Part shown: positions 1 to 11,102 of the stretch, piece after piece
How the letters are laid out: each line of letters begins with the position of its first letter
Numbering within the stretch: position 1 is the stretch's first letter
Origin: Sulfitobacter mediterraneus
Lineage (GTDB): Bacteria; Pseudomonadota; Alphaproteobacteria; Rhodobacterales; Rhodobacteraceae
Assembly (NCBI RefSeq): GCF_016801775.1
Contig: NZ_CP069004.1
Span: forward strand, 2,418,001 to 2,482,000
Direction: 5' to 3'
Length of the DNA stretch: 64,000 bases
Notes under the pieces: model-generated
Databases searched by the model: none
The model's input: the letters and a program-made list of their open reading frames with translations, nothing else
What the model was told of the DNA's origin: nothing
Made by a program: the position numbers and the translations under genes

Positions 1-60
1 CCACGCCCACAGCAAGACATGCTGGCCGCCTTCCGCGCCGAAGGGTTGATCGACACATGA
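1..60 (+). CDS. 3' end of an unidentified upstream gene
   Basis: An open frame enters from the left edge and stops at TGA 58-60. Its last 19 residues end in the sequence AAFRAEGLIDT. The stop overlaps the start of the next gene in an ATGA arrangement, which is typical of co-translated genes in this window. Too little is visible to name the protein. Confidence 0.55.
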   Translation, partial: PRPQQDMLAAFRAEGLIDT

Positions 61-650
61 TTGAGGACGGACTCTACGATATTCCACCGGGCAAGGTGGC
101 AGCGGTCATGACGCATCTGGAAATGCTGACCCCTGCGCCTGAACGCCCTGTGCCTGCGCCGAAGGGCGTCACCTTTGAACAGATCAAACCTGACCTGGAC
201 CGGTATCGTGATCTGTTCAAACGGGTCGGCAGCTTTGATTGGCTCTGGCATGGACGGCTCAAGATGAAAGAGGCCGATCTGAACGCGATCCTTAACGATC
301 CGAAGGTCGCCTTTTACACTCTCAGCAAAAATGGCAAAGACGAAGCCTTGCTGGAGCTGGATTTTCGCCAAGACGGCGCATGCGAACTGGCCTATTTTGG
401 GCTGACTGCCAACCTCATCGGCAGTGGCGCAGGCCGGTTCTTGATGAACAAAGCGATCTCGCTCGCTTGGGCGCAAGACATCTCCCGCTTTCATGTCCAC
501 ACCTGTACAATGGACAGCCCACAAGCCCTGCCGTTCTATATCCGCAGCGGGTTTACTCCCTGTGATCTGAAGGTCGAGATTGGCGATGATCCCCGTTTGG
601 ACGGCACCCTGCCACGCAGTGCTGCCACACATGTCCCGATATTCGACTAG
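57..650 (+). CDS. GNAT family N-acetyltransferase
   Basis: This 197-residue protein looks like a GCN5-related acetyltransferase, which moves an acetyl group from acetyl-CoA to an amine. The C-terminal half carries the usual GNAT signals: a beta-strand ELAYFGLT, a GSGAGRFLMNKAI acetyl-CoA loop and helix, and a late ALPFYIRSGF segment matching the typical 'FY...GF' end of the fold. The ATG overlaps the stop of the upstream gene (ATGA), so the two are probably translated together. It ends against a convergent gene, with overlapping stop codons. The substrate cannot be told from sequence. Confidence 0.85.
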   Translation: MIEDGLYDIPPGKVAAVMTHLEMLTPAPERPVPAPKGVTFEQIKPDLDRYRDLFKRVGSFDWLWHGRLKMKEADLNAILNDPKVAFYTLSKNGKDEALLELDFRQDGACELAYFGLTANLIGSGAGRFLMNKAISLAWAQDISRFHVHTCTMDSPQALPFYIRSGFTPCDLKVEIGDDPRLDGTLPRSAATHVPIFD

Positions 651-1123
651 TCCAGCAGGCAGCTTTCCCCGCGAAAACACTGCTGGATCGTGTTGATCTG
701 ATCCTCGCTGGGGTTGGGGTAAACAAAGCCGCCGCATGGGTCGATTGTCATCGTGTAGCGGCCATCGGCCTTTTCGACAAAGGCCAGCACGCCCATGCCA
801 TCCACAGCACCGCCGCACCACGGGCCAAAGCAAAGCACCTCAAGCGTTATCTCGCGATCAAAGTGATGGATGAACCCTGCCATCGACAATGAAGTGCCGG
901 TGATCCGGGCCGGTAACTTTGTCTGTTTCGGCGGTGCGGGGTCCGTCATGCCCTTCGGCAATGCACCCTCATCAAAAGACAGCCGACCCCGTACAACGAC
1001 ATAGGTCTCGGGCGCGGCGCTGGCAGCGTGGAACCCGCGCGCAACGGAAGGTTCAGCACAAGACAGCGCAAGCGCAGGCAAAGGGGCGCAGATCGCAACG
1101 AGATATGCCAGAAGGCGGATCAC
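647..1123 (-). CDS. Hypothetical exported protein
   Basis: A 158-residue protein of unknown function. The first 20 or so residues form a signal peptide ([19 protein letters not shown]), with a cysteine just after the likely cleavage site. Further cysteines near the C-terminus suggest disulfides and a periplasmic location. The start is GTG at 1123, overlapping the RppH stop (GTGA), so it is the third gene of a three-gene minus-strand operon (GNAT, rppH, this gene). I recognise no catalytic motif. Confidence 0.75.
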   Translation of the reverse strand: MIRLLAYLVAICAPLPALALSCAEPSVARGFHAASAAPETYVVVRGRLSFDEGALPKGMTDPAPPKQTKLPARITGTSLSMAGFIHHFDREITLEVLCFGPWCGGAVDGMGVLAFVEKADGRYTMTIDPCGGFVYPNPSEDQINTIQQCFRGESCLLD

Positions 1124-1602
1124 AGATGCGGCTCGAACTCGGACAGAACCGTTTCATACACCGCACGCTTGAACGGCACGATTTGCGGCACCAGATCGGC
1201 GGTCGGCAGCCAGCGCCACTTCGAAAATTCTGGGTGCTCTGTTTCGATATTCACCTGATCGTCACGGCCTTCAAACCGCATCAGGAACCATTTCTGTTCC
1301 TGCCCCCGAAACCGGCCTTTCCATATATGGGGCACAATGTCGTGTGGCAAATCATAGGGCACCCAGCCAGCGGTTTCCGCCACCACCTGCACCAAATCAC
1401 GCGAGACACCCGTTTCTTCTTCCAACTCACGCAGCGCCGCCTCGCGGGGGTCTTCGCCCTTTTCCACACCGCCCTGCGGCATTTGCCATGCGTCCTGATC
1501 ACGGTCCTTGCGCTGTCCGACAAAGGCGGCACCATCGGCATTGATCAACATCACCCCCACACAGGGGCGATAGGGAAGTTTGGCAATTTCATCTGGCGTC
1601 AT
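1120..1602 (-). CDS. rppH: RNA pyrophosphohydrolase (Nudix)
   Basis: RppH removes pyrophosphate from 5'-triphosphorylated RNA, which opens transcripts to RNase E decay. The 160-residue length is normal for the family. The full Nudix box lies at residues 44-66: G44, E50, R58-E59 and E62-E63-x-G65 all sit at the expected spacing. The N-terminal [11 protein letters not shown] and the [10 protein letters not shown] stretch are typical of RppH/NudH. The ATG overlaps the stop of the upstream GNAT gene (ATGA), and its own stop overlaps the next gene (GTGA). Confidence 0.95.
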   Translation of the reverse strand: MTPDEIAKLPYRPCVGVMLINADGAAFVGQRKDRDQDAWQMPQGGVEKGEDPREAALRELEEETGVSRDLVQVVAETAGWVPYDLPHDIVPHIWKGRFRGQEQKWFLMRFEGRDDQVNIETEHPEFSKWRWLPTADLVPQIVPFKRAVYETVLSEFEPHL

Positions 1603-2069
1603 TGCAGGGGTTTCTCCATCTCGGCACGGTCGAGCGTTTCGCCATGCCGCGCCACGCTTTCATGCCGGATAACATGAAAGCCAACCGCCAGAAAGGCGGG
1701 CTGCGCCATCAGGCTGGCATGGGTCCAAAGCCGCTGATGCCCTTGGACCAGCGCCGCTGCCTCCAAATGATCGTAAAGCCGCCGAAACAGCCCCCGACCC
1801 TGTGCATCGCCCCGAACAAAGGCCATATCGACGTATCCGTCCTTTCGCAGGGTCAAAAAGGCGAGCGCGTTGCCGTCCTCTTCGGCCAGCCAAACATCCT
1901 GCTCGGCCAACCGTTCAGCCCATTTGGCACCGCTGTTCGGTGAGGATTGCCATGCCGCGCGTTGCGCTGCGGTGTATCTGCTGGCGCCACTATGGATCGC
2001 ATCGTACATCACCTGGCCCAGTGCGTCGGCATCCTGCGACTGTGCAAGCCGTATTTTCAGTTCTGTCAT
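1599..2069 (-). CDS. GNAT family N-acetyltransferase
   Basis: A 156-residue GNAT-type acetyltransferase and the first gene of the minus-strand set with rppH. The acetyl-CoA site is visible as [19 protein letters not shown], followed by the late strand and helix [17 protein letters not shown] that closes the fold. An AAGG ribosome site lies a few bases before the ATG. The substrate is unknown; similar small GNATs act on small amines or protein N-termini. Confidence 0.88.
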   Translation of the reverse strand: MTELKIRLAQSQDADALGQVMYDAIHSGASRYTAAQRAAWQSSPNSGAKWAERLAEQDVWLAEEDGNALAFLTLRKDGYVDMAFVRGDAQGRGLFRRLYDHLEAAALVQGHQRLWTHASLMAQPAFLAVGFHVIRHESVARHGETLDRAEMEKPLQ

Positions 2070-2116
2070 TCTACCTTGCCTCTGATCCTTCCTTGGCGTC
2101 CAATCGCGAAAGGTGA

Positions 2117-4222
<2,106 letters not shown>

Positions 4223-4235
4223 CCAGATGACAATC

Positions 4236-4260
4236 GGTGGCGGGCCTAGTCCCCGCCACC
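4236..4260. terminator. Perfect 9-bp hairpin after fadH
   Basis: GGTGGCGGG (4236-4244) and CCCGCCACC (4252-4260) form a perfect stem with a 7-base loop just after the fadH stop. No T-run follows, so it may be a rho-assisted terminator or transcript stabiliser. Read on the plus strand from an ATG at 4237 it encodes the peptide MAGLVPATA. I recognise this kind of peptide as a recurrent spurious N-terminus produced by alphaproteobacterial palindromic repeats. Confidence 0.6.
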
Positions 4261-4299
4261 GCCATTGCAAGCATCCAGCTTCCCTTGCAAGGTAGATGC

Positions 4300-5241
4300 A
4301 TGGCTATTTGCGTCTTTGATATCTATCCCGATGGGACCACCAAACCGGCAGATGATACTGCGCTGACGGGGGGTGGCACTTATCGTTGGTGGCATTTTGA
4401 TCTGAATGATCCGGCGCTGACCGAATGGTTGCCCGAACATTTGCCTGCCATTCCTGCCGGCGCCTTGATCCAGCCAGAAACCCGCCCCCGATGCGATGCC
4501 TATGAAGACGGTCTGATGTTGAACCTGCGGGGCATCAACCTGAACGCGGGGCAACCGGCCGATCAGATGGTATCGGTGCGGATGTGGGTCGATGATGATG
4601 TGGTCATCACGGTGCGCATGCGCAAAGTCTTTGCCCTGGAGGATATCCGCCAAGGTATCGAAGCAGGTGCCGCGCCCGCAACACCGGCCGCTTTTGTCGA
4701 GGCCCTGGTGTCACGCCTGACCACGCGCGTACAGGAAGAGGTAATGGAGATTGCCAAACTGGCCGAGTATTACGAAGCGGATCTGGATGACGACACCACG
4801 CCGCCGCCCAAAGACCTACCCGCCACACGGCGGCGTGTGATCCGCTTGCGCCGCTATCTGGAGCCGCAGCGCACCGCATTGACCAAGCTGGCGGCAGTTG
4901 ATCTGCCTTTGATGCCCGAACCTGACGGTCTGCGCCTGCGCGAACTTGCGAACCGCACCACACTGGCGGTTGAGGAACTCGATGCGCTGCGCGACCGGCT
5001 TTTGACGGTGCAAGACGATCACGATCTCTTTGTCGCACGCACGCAGGCCCGGCATGGGTACCGGTTGTCTGTGGCTGCGGGGGTGTTCTTGCCGCTTGGG
5101 TTTCTGACCGGGCTGTTTGGCGTCAACATCGGCGGCATGCCGGGGCTGGACAACCCGATGGCCTTTGCCTGGCTATGCCTCTCGATGGCTGCACTTGCCC
5201 TCGTGATGCTGCTGATTCTCAAACTTACCAGATGGCTTTGA
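4300..5241 (+). CDS. zntB: ZntB/CorA-family divalent metal transporter
   Basis: An inner-membrane pentameric channel-type transporter of the CorA superfamily, ZntB branch (zinc). It has a large soluble N-terminal domain (about residues 1-250), a helical segment rich in Arg and Leu, and two C-terminal membrane helices. The loop between them reads GVNIGGMPG, the ZntB variant of the CorA GMN signature. I chose ATG 4300 because the longer frame from 4237 runs through the hairpin and only adds repeat-derived residues. The length from 4300 is 313 residues, normal for ZntB. Whether it imports or exports zinc cannot be told here. Confidence 0.85.
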   Translation: MAICVFDIYPDGTTKPADDTALTGGGTYRWWHFDLNDPALTEWLPEHLPAIPAGALIQPETRPRCDAYEDGLMLNLRGINLNAGQPADQMVSVRMWVDDDVVITVRMRKVFALEDIRQGIEAGAAPATPAAFVEALVSRLTTRVQEEVMEIAKLAEYYEADLDDDTTPPPKDLPATRRRVIRLRRYLEPQRTALTKLAAVDLPLMPEPDGLRLRELANRTTLAVEELDALRDRLLTVQDDHDLFVARTQARHGYRLSVAAGVFLPLGFLTGLFGVNIGGMPGLDNPMAFAWLCLSMAALALVMLLILKLTRWL

Positions 5242-5386
5242 CTCCGGGTGAGAAACAGCTGTTTCCATGTTTCCATGCCATGAACGATCCCGCAATTACC
5301 ACGCAACTGTCCCACCCCTGCCCCGTTCCTGCCTGAATTGCGCGTCATACCTTTTCCTTGAAACAAGTATTTTGAAGGAAGCCCAA

Positions 5387-6292
5387 ATGGACCGCCTCAC
5401 AGAAATGGAAGCTTTTGCCACCGTGGTGGATCAGGGTGGCTTTACCGATGCCGCCAAGAAGATGGGGATATCCAAATCCGCCGTCTCAAAACACGTCTCA
5501 TCGCTTGAGGCACGCCTTGGCGCACGGCTTTTGAACCGGACAACCCGGCGGGTCTCGCCCACTGAAATTGGCCTTGCCTATTATGACCGCGCCCGCCGCG
5601 TTCTGAACGATGCCGGCGAAGCGGATGCATTGGTCACATCCATGCAATCGGCACCTTCGGGGCTGCTGCGTATTTCGGTGGCCACGGATTTTGGGGTCAA
5701 TCACCTCTCACCGGCCCTGTCGGAATTCCTCAGCGACTTCCCGGACATTACGGTGAACATGGTGCTGAACAACCGCTATGTTGAGCTGATCAGTGAAGGC
5801 TTTGACATGGCCGTCCGCATCGGTGAGCTGGAAGACAGCACCTTGCGGGCGCGCAAGCTGACGGAAACCACCAAACGCATGATCGCCAGCCCGAAGTATT
5901 TTGAAGAATACGGCCGGCCCGAAAAGATCGACGATCTGAATGATCACAAGCTGCTGCATTATTCCAACCAATCGTCGGGAAATGTCTGGAAACTGACCGC
6001 CCCATCTGGCGAGAAACGCCAGGTGCGCACCGCGGGCTGGCTGTCTGTGAACGACGGGCAGAGCCTCTTGAACGCGGCGATCTCGGGTCTCGGCATCGCC
6101 TATTTGCCAAGCTTCCTTTACTCCGACGCGATGGCGCAAGGTCTGGTCGAGGACGCAATCCCCGATCTGCCAATGGAAACCCAAGGCATCTACGCGGTCT
6201 ACCCACCCGGCCGGTTTACCCAGCCCAAGGTCCGCGCCTTTATCGATTTTCTGGTCCATGCCTTTGCCGAAAAAGGCCCAAGCGACTGGTAA
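5387..6292 (+). CDS. LysR-family transcriptional regulator
   Basis: A 301-residue LysR-type regulator. The N-terminal winged helix-turn-helix (MDRLTEMEAFATVVDQGGF to about residue 60) contains the usual SKSAVSKHVSSLEARLG recognition helix. The rest is the periplasmic-binding-like effector domain. ATG 5387 is preceded by a good GAAGGAAG ribosome site (5374-5381); the longer frame from 5267 lacks one and would add 40 residues foreign to the family. It is transcribed alone and ends in a strong terminator. The sequence resembles the LysR subgroup that often regulates quinone, aldehyde or detoxification genes, but the target is unknown. Confidence 0.92.
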   Translation: MDRLTEMEAFATVVDQGGFTDAAKKMGISKSAVSKHVSSLEARLGARLLNRTTRRVSPTEIGLAYYDRARRVLNDAGEADALVTSMQSAPSGLLRISVATDFGVNHLSPALSEFLSDFPDITVNMVLNNRYVELISEGFDMAVRIGELEDSTLRARKLTETTKRMIASPKYFEEYGRPEKIDDLNDHKLLHYSNQSSGNVWKLTAPSGEKRQVRTAGWLSVNDGQSLLNAAISGLGIAYLPSFLYSDAMAQGLVEDAIPDLPMETQGIYAVYPPGRFTQPKVRAFIDFLVHAFAEKGPSDW

Positions 6293-6322
6293 CGAAACAC
6301 CAATCCCCTCGGTGAAACTTCG

Positions 6323-6357
6323 CCCGGCATCCATCCACTGGTTGCCGGGCCTTTTTG
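6323..6357 (+). terminator. Rho-independent terminator of the LysR gene
   Basis: The stem CCCGGCA (6323-6329) pairs with TGCCGGG (6343-6349) and is followed by CCTTTTT. It lies 30 bases after the LysR stop and just before the end of the convergent OmpA-like gene. Confidence 0.8.
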
Positions 6358-6362
6358 TCTGC

Positions 6363-7337
6363 TCAATTGGGCGCAGGCAGCAGCACCGCCTCGACACGGC
6401 GATTGTGGGTGCGCCCCGCTTCGGTCCGGTTTGTGGCGATGGGGGAAAGATAACCGACGGCCTCCGCCTCCAGCCGTGAGGGAGAGATGCTGTGCACGTC
6501 GATCAGCCGCTGCCGCACCGATTGTGCCCGTTCCCGTGAGATATTGATGTTGGCCTGCAATCCACCAACAGAATCCGTATGTCCCACCAGTGCCAGCCTG
6601 AGATCCGGTTGATCGCGCATCAATTCTGCCAAGGCCTGCAGGCTTGCGAACGGCCCTTGCCCCAATGACGTTGTCCCGGTGTCAAAATCGAGATCTGACA
6701 AAACGGCATGACCCGCGTTCAGCAGGGCAGAGGCCAGATCCCCTTGAGCAGTTGGACGAGAAGGTCCAGCCTCTCCTACGGGTACAGGCACCTCGGCCTT
6801 GGCCGTGACGCTTGTGGTCCGCTCTGCCAAAGCGCCCGCTTGAATAATCTGGATATAGGCAGATGTGGCAGACGTGCTGCTGAGAACGGTCACAACTTCC
6901 TGCACCGTGCCATTTGCTTTGCGTACCGCCGTGACAAAGTGAAATGCCCTGATGTTCACATACATATTTGGTCCGGGCAGGGTTTCTGTGGCGAACCGGA
7001 AATCGAACCCGCCGCATGCGGCGCTGGCACAATCCAGCAGTATTTCAAATCCGGCATCGACAAGCTGTCTGCGCAGCGGGACAATCACCTGCAATGGCGT
7101 CAACCCAGGTGAGCCAAGCCGCCAGGCACCGCGCCGCACATCACCTTCGACCGACAGCACAGGCACCTTTCCGGCCTCAAACACCCCAATGGGGGCGGCG
7201 TAAAGATCGGGTGATGTATTCCGCTCAACCGTGGGGCGGGCGTTGACGGGCAAAGCCAGATCAAGCGCAAGCACCGGCCCGGCCATCAATGCCGCACAAA
7301 ACGCGGCACCGATAAGACAGGCAAAGCGCCGCGTCAT
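6363..7337 (-). CDS. OmpA-family outer-membrane/periplasmic protein
   Basis: A 324-residue exported protein with a signal peptide (first 24 residues). Its C-terminal OmpA-like domain, about residues 205-324, binds peptidoglycan. The signatures are the FDTGTTSLG strand, LALVGHTDSVGG, the NINISRERAQSVRQRL helix and the closing NRRVEAVL. The N-terminal 200 residues are a separate domain I do not recognise, with two close cysteines (CASAAC). The ATG overlaps the stop of the AhpD-like gene, making it the last gene of a four-gene operon. Likely role: anchoring the envelope to the wall. Confidence 0.88.
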   Translation of the reverse strand: MTRRFACLIGAAFCAALMAGPVLALDLALPVNARPTVERNTSPDLYAAPIGVFEAGKVPVLSVEGDVRRGAWRLGSPGLTPLQVIVPLRRQLVDAGFEILLDCASAACGGFDFRFATETLPGPNMYVNIRAFHFVTAVRKANGTVQEVVTVLSSTSATSAYIQIIQAGALAERTTSVTAKAEVPVPVGEAGPSRPTAQGDLASALLNAGHAVLSDLDFDTGTTSLGQGPFASLQALAELMRDQPDLRLALVGHTDSVGGLQANINISRERAQSVRQRLIDVHSISPSRLEAEAVGYLSPIATNRTEAGRTHNRRVEAVLLPAPN

Positions 7338-7903
7338 CGCGCCTGCGCGTGGTATTCTTCGTTGGGGCGCATATCCGACGCGCTTGCCACGCGGTTGGTC
7401 ATGTTAAAGAACGCCGCAACGCTGGCGATGTCCCAAATGTCCCGATCGGAAAAACCGGCATCGCGCAGGGCTTGACGGTCTGCCTCAACCACATTGGCGC
7501 TCTCCTTGGTAAGCTTGACTGCGAAGTCCAGCATCGCACGCTGTTTGTCCGTGACCTTGGCTACCTTGTAATTCATCACCAGCGCCTCGCCCAATTGCGG
7601 ATCACCCGACAATTCACGCACCGCAGCCCCATGCGCCACAAGGCAGTAGTAGCATTTGTTGACCGAAGACACCGCCACCGCGATCATCTCCCGCTCCAGC
7701 TTGGACAGTGCAGAGGCCCCCAGCATCAGATCGTTGTACATCGCGGTAAAGCTGTTCAGCTTTTCAATATCAAAGGCATAGGCCCGAAGGACATTCGGAA
7801 TCATGCCCAGCTTTTCCTGACACACATCGAAATATTTCTGCGTGGCCTCGGGCAATGGATCAACCATCGGCAGGTCAAGGGCGGTCGGCATTTCATTGGC
7901 CAT
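7334..7903 (-). CDS. AhpD/CMD-like peroxidase-related protein
   Basis: A 189-residue all-helical protein of the carboxymuconolactone decarboxylase/AhpD superfamily. The redox motif CxxCxxxH is present (NKCYYCLVAHG), as in peroxidase-related enzymes that reduce alkyl hydroperoxides. I place the start at ATG 7903 because a clear GAGGAG ribosome site precedes it; the longer frame to 7996 would overlap the upstream GNAT gene. It lies between that GNAT and the OmpA-like gene in one operon. The natural reductant is not shown. Confidence 0.88.
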   Translation of the reverse strand: MANEMPTALDLPMVDPLPEATQKYFDVCQEKLGMIPNVLRAYAFDIEKLNSFTAMYNDLMLGASALSKLEREMIAVAVSSVNKCYYCLVAHGAAVRELSGDPQLGEALVMNYKVAKVTDKQRAMLDFAVKLTKESANVVEADRQALRDAGFSDRDIWDIASVAAFFNMTNRVASASDMRPNEEYHAQAR

Positions 7904-7916
7904 CTGCGGTAACTCC

Positions 7917-8636
7917 TCAGGCAGGGTATTGGCGGTAATGATAACCGCCTGCCGGGGCAAAGCCCAGTGCGCGATATAACGCATTGGCCCCTTCATTCTG
8001 CTTGACGCAAAGCACCGCCAGATGGCTTGCCCCCTGTTCCTGACCCCAGAACGCCGCCTTGCGCATCATCCAGTCGGCAACACCCTGACGGCGCTGTTCG
8101 GGGCGCACTTCGACAGCATGGACCATGCAGATCCCGTCATGGACGGCGGCAAAAGCCACACCGCCGGGCATCTCGTTCCAACGCGAAAAAATACCGGTTT
8201 TGACCTTAGCCCGCGCCATCACATCCAAACGCGCCGGACCAATCCCGCCCGCGGCCCAGATTTCGGTCATGATCGCCAGGGGTTCCCAGACGGCAAAGGC
8301 GGTCACGCGCGGGATCGGCTTGTCCGTCAGTCGCTCGATCGGGAGCGTATAGATTGTGACCGGATCAACGACATCATATCCTTTGCCAGCCAACAACCCG
8401 TCCAGCCGGTCCTCATCCTCACGCAACATGAAAAGCGGGGTCTGGCCAATGCTTCGCATCGCATCCTCTGCCGCTTCGATGTCCGCCTCTGTCACCGGAC
8501 CGTTGGCCGTGGCTGCTGACACACGTTTGCCGCCACCCTTGCCCTCGCGCAAGGTCCATGGACCTTGGCTCCAGACCCTTGCCGCAGGCCAGGTCTCGTC
8601 GCTGGCCCTGAACAATTGTTCCGTTGTCGGTGTCAT
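7917..8636 (-). CDS. GNAT family N-acetyltransferase
   Basis: A 239-residue protein with a C-terminal GNAT domain. The acetyl-CoA loop reads VRPEQRRQGVADWMMRKAAF and the closing element is NEGANALYRALGF. The first 110 residues form a degenerate second GNAT-like half, as in some two-domain family members. Its ATG overlaps the TGA of the CinA-like gene upstream (ATGA), so the two are translationally coupled. Substrate unknown. Confidence 0.86.
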   Translation of the reverse strand: MTPTTEQLFRASDETWPAARVWSQGPWTLREGKGGGKRVSAATANGPVTEADIEAAEDAMRSIGQTPLFMLREDEDRLDGLLAGKGYDVVDPVTIYTLPIERLTDKPIPRVTAFAVWEPLAIMTEIWAAGGIGPARLDVMARAKVKTGIFSRWNEMPGGVAFAAVHDGICMVHAVEVRPEQRRQGVADWMMRKAAFWGQEQGASHLAVLCVKQNEGANALYRALGFAPAGGYHYRQYPA

Positions 8637-9352
8637 CTAAATATCGCCTCAAGCTCGGCAATGGCCGCATCCACCGCATCCGGATCATTGCCGCGGATCA
8701 CCACATGTGCACCATATTTGCCGTCTTTCTGAAACGGGTAAGATCCCATGGACAGCAACGGGAATTTCTCTGCCAGCTCACCCAAAGGTCCGGCAATATC
8801 CCCTTCGCCCCGGTCCACACGCAGTGTCTTGCTGATCAAGGGTGCACCGCCGGTTAATGTGGGCAGAACCGATTGCACCATCGCCTGAAACACCGAAGGG
8901 ACACCAGCCATCACATGCACATTTTCAAGCTTGAACCCCGGCGCGGCCGAAACCGGATTTTCGATCAACTCCGCCCCGTCGGGGATACGCGCCATGCGCA
9001 GCCGCGCAGAGTTCAGCTCGGTTCCGGATTTGGCGTAATGTTCCGCCAGGATGGCCCGCGCGTCATCCCGCACATCAATCGCGCGATCAAAAGCCGCCGC
9101 AATGCAATCCGCGGTGATGTCATCGTGGGTTGGGCCGATACCGCCAGAGGTAAAGACATAGTCATGCGCATTGGACAGCGCCTGCACCGCTGCGATGATG
9201 GTCCCGCGCTCGTCCCCGACCACTCGAACCTCTTTGAGGTCGATGCCGGCGTTGGTCAGTTCTCCTGCCAGATGATACATGTTTGAATCGCGGGTGCGGC
9301 CAGACAGAATTTCATCTCCGATCACCAGCATCGCGGCTGTTGGGTTGGTCAT
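8633..9352 (-). CDS. CinA/MoaB-type molybdopterin-binding domain protein
   Basis: This 239-residue protein corresponds to the N-terminal half of CinA (competence/damage-inducible protein A) without the C-terminal nicotinamide-nucleotide amidase domain. The MoaB/MogA fold signatures are clear: LVIGDEILSGRTRDSN at the N-terminus and TSGGIGPTHDDIT near residue 70. ATG 9352 follows an AAGGAA ribosome site; a TTG two codons earlier is less likely. It is the first gene of the minus operon leading to the OmpA-like gene. Proposed functions of stand-alone versions include ADP-ribose pyrophosphatase activity; I cannot confirm it here. Confidence 0.88.
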   Translation of the reverse strand: MTNPTAAMLVIGDEILSGRTRDSNMYHLAGELTNAGIDLKEVRVVGDERGTIIAAVQALSNAHDYVFTSGGIGPTHDDITADCIAAAFDRAIDVRDDARAILAEHYAKSGTELNSARLRMARIPDGAELIENPVSAAPGFKLENVHVMAGVPSVFQAMVQSVLPTLTGGAPLISKTLRVDRGEGDIAGPLGELAEKFPLLSMGSYPFQKDGKYGAHVVIRGNDPDAVDAAIAELEAIFR

Positions 9353-9399
9353 GGGCAAGTTCCTTGAGCATGTGCTCTTGTCGGTATAGGCCCGCGTAC

Positions 9400-10116
9400 A
9401 TGCGCTTTCAAACCGATCTTGTCCCCGCCCGCCTGATCCGCCGTTACAAAAGGTTTCTGGCCGATTGTACCTTGGAGGAATCGGGGGCCGAGGTAACGGC
9501 CCATTGTGCCAATCCCGGCTCCATGATGGGTCTGGCCGAACCCGGAAGCCGCATCTGGCTTGAACCCAACGATGATCCCAAGAAAAAGCTGAAATTCGGT
9601 TGGCGCCTTGTAGATCATGAAAACGGCCATTTCACCGGCGTCGATACCGCATTGCCGAACCGCGCAGTGCGGGCCGCTTTGCAAGGCGGGCAGATCGCAG
9701 CGCTGGCGGATTACACTAACGTGCGGGCCGAAGTGAAATATGGCGAGAAATCCCGCATAGACTTTCTGCTGAGCGAAAGCGGCCTGCCCGATGCCTATGT
9801 CGAGGTCAAAAGCGTGACCCTATCGCGCCAATCGGGACTGGCGGAATTTCCTGACAGTGTCACGGCAAGGGGAACCAAACATCTGGGTGAACTGGCGCAA
9901 ATGGCCCGCCAGGGGCACCGTGCGGTCCTGCTTTATCTGGTGCAACGGACCGATTGCACCCATGTCGCGATGGCAGGTGACATCGACCCCGCCTATGCCG
10001 CCGCCCATGCAGAGGCTACCGAGGCCGGGGTGGAAACCCTGTGCATCGGCACCCATATCACCCCCCAAGAGGTAACTCTTGCCGCGCCTCTGGCCCTTGG
10101 CCGCCCGGCGATGTAA
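9400..10116 (+). CDS. sfsA: SfsA-family protein (sugar fermentation stimulation)
   Basis: A 238-residue SfsA homologue. The family combines an N-terminal OB-like DNA-binding part (MRFQTDLVPARLIRRYKRF, CANPGSMMGL) with a C-terminal nuclease-like fold (RIDFLL, AYVEVKSVTL, ending in KHLGELAQMA). The D/E-x-K arrangement around DAYVEVKS resembles restriction-enzyme cores, though enzymatic activity in SfsA is not settled. I use ATG 9400, which gives the normal family N-terminus; the upstream extension to 9283 overlaps the divergent CinA gene. Map follows 20 bases later. Confidence 0.93.
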   Translation: MRFQTDLVPARLIRRYKRFLADCTLEESGAEVTAHCANPGSMMGLAEPGSRIWLEPNDDPKKKLKFGWRLVDHENGHFTGVDTALPNRAVRAALQGGQIAALADYTNVRAEVKYGEKSRIDFLLSESGLPDAYVEVKSVTLSRQSGLAEFPDSVTARGTKHLGELAQMARQGHRAVLLYLVQRTDCTHVAMAGDIDPAYAAAHAEATEAGVETLCIGTHITPQEVTLAAPLALGRPAM

Positions 10117-10135
10117 GAGAGGCCGACCCTAAAAG

Positions 10136-10960
10136 ATGGAGAAACCGGTGAACGACCAACACCGTGGCCGCCAGACGAAAGACGGCATTCGCATTTACGA
10201 CCCTTCGGATTTCGCCGGCATGCATGCCGCGGGCAAACTGGCGGCGACCATTCTCGATGAGATCGCCGAACATGTGACCGTTGGCCAAACCACGGGCGAA
10301 CTGGACCGGATCATCGAAGATAAGGTCAAGGCCGCAGGCGCCAAATCCGCCACCATCGGTTACAAGGGCTACAAACACGCCAGCTGTATCTCGGTCAATC
10401 ACGTGGTCTGCCACGGCATTCCGGGCGACAAAAAGCTGAAAGACGGGGACATCCTGAACATCGACGTGACCGTGATCGTGGACGGCTGGTACGGTGACAC
10501 CTCGCGGATGTATGTCGCGGGCAAACTGCCGCGCAAGGCCGAACGGCTGATCGAGGTGACCCACGACAGCCTGATGCGCGGGATTTCTGTCGTGAAACCG
10601 GGCAATACCTTTGGTGATATCGGCCACGCGATCCAAAGCTTTGTCGAAGGTCACCGGATGAGCGTTGTGACCGATTTCTGCGGTCATGGTCTGGGCCGGG
10701 TGTTCCATTCGCCGCCCAACGTTCTGCATTATGGTCGCCCCGGCACGGGCGCGGTTTTGGAACCGGGCATGTTCTTTACCATTGAGCCGATGGTCAATCT
10801 GGGCCGTGCCGAAACCAAGACGTTGGCCGATGATTGGACCGCCGTGACACGTGATAAATCACTGTCAGCGCAATTTGAACATTCGGTGGGCGTGACCGAA
10901 GACGGGGTTGAGATTTTCACCCTGTCACCGGCCAACAAGTTTCACCCAACCTACGGCTAA
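10136..10960 (+). CDS. map: Type I methionine aminopeptidase
   Basis: Map removes the initiator methionine from nascent proteins. The 274 residues include the expected metal ligands: DVTVIVDGWYGDTSRM carries two Asp ligands, CGHGLGRVFHSPP the His, and FFTIEPMV and FEHSVGV the two Glu. An HASCISVNHVVCHGIPG segment typical of type I enzymes lies near residue 85. An in-frame GTG at 10148, preceded by GGAGAAA, is an alternative start. The gene follows sfsA closely and ends in a strong terminator. Confidence 0.96.
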   Translation: MEKPVNDQHRGRQTKDGIRIYDPSDFAGMHAAGKLAATILDEIAEHVTVGQTTGELDRIIEDKVKAAGAKSATIGYKGYKHASCISVNHVVCHGIPGDKKLKDGDILNIDVTVIVDGWYGDTSRMYVAGKLPRKAERLIEVTHDSLMRGISVVKPGNTFGDIGHAIQSFVEGHRMSVVTDFCGHGLGRVFHSPPNVLHYGRPGTGAVLEPGMFFTIEPMVNLGRAETKTLADDWTAVTRDKSLSAQFEHSVGVTEDGVEIFTLSPANKFHPTYG

Positions 10961-10982
10961 GTCCCGTCAGACCAAGTTTTCG

Positions 10983-11013
10983 AAATGCCGCGCCCATCAA
11001 AGCGCGGCATTTT
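10983..11013 (+). terminator. Rho-independent terminator of map
   Basis: AAATGCCGCGC (10983-10993) pairs with GCGCGGCATTT (11002-11012) around an 8-base loop, and the right arm runs into TTTT. Confidence 0.85.
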
Positions 11014-11102
11014 GCATTTGTGGTTTTCTCGCCTCTTTAGGTAAGAAATGTTGCCATAATTATAGAATCGTGTTCATTTGCCGAAAATTGGGAGAACGTC
11101 AC

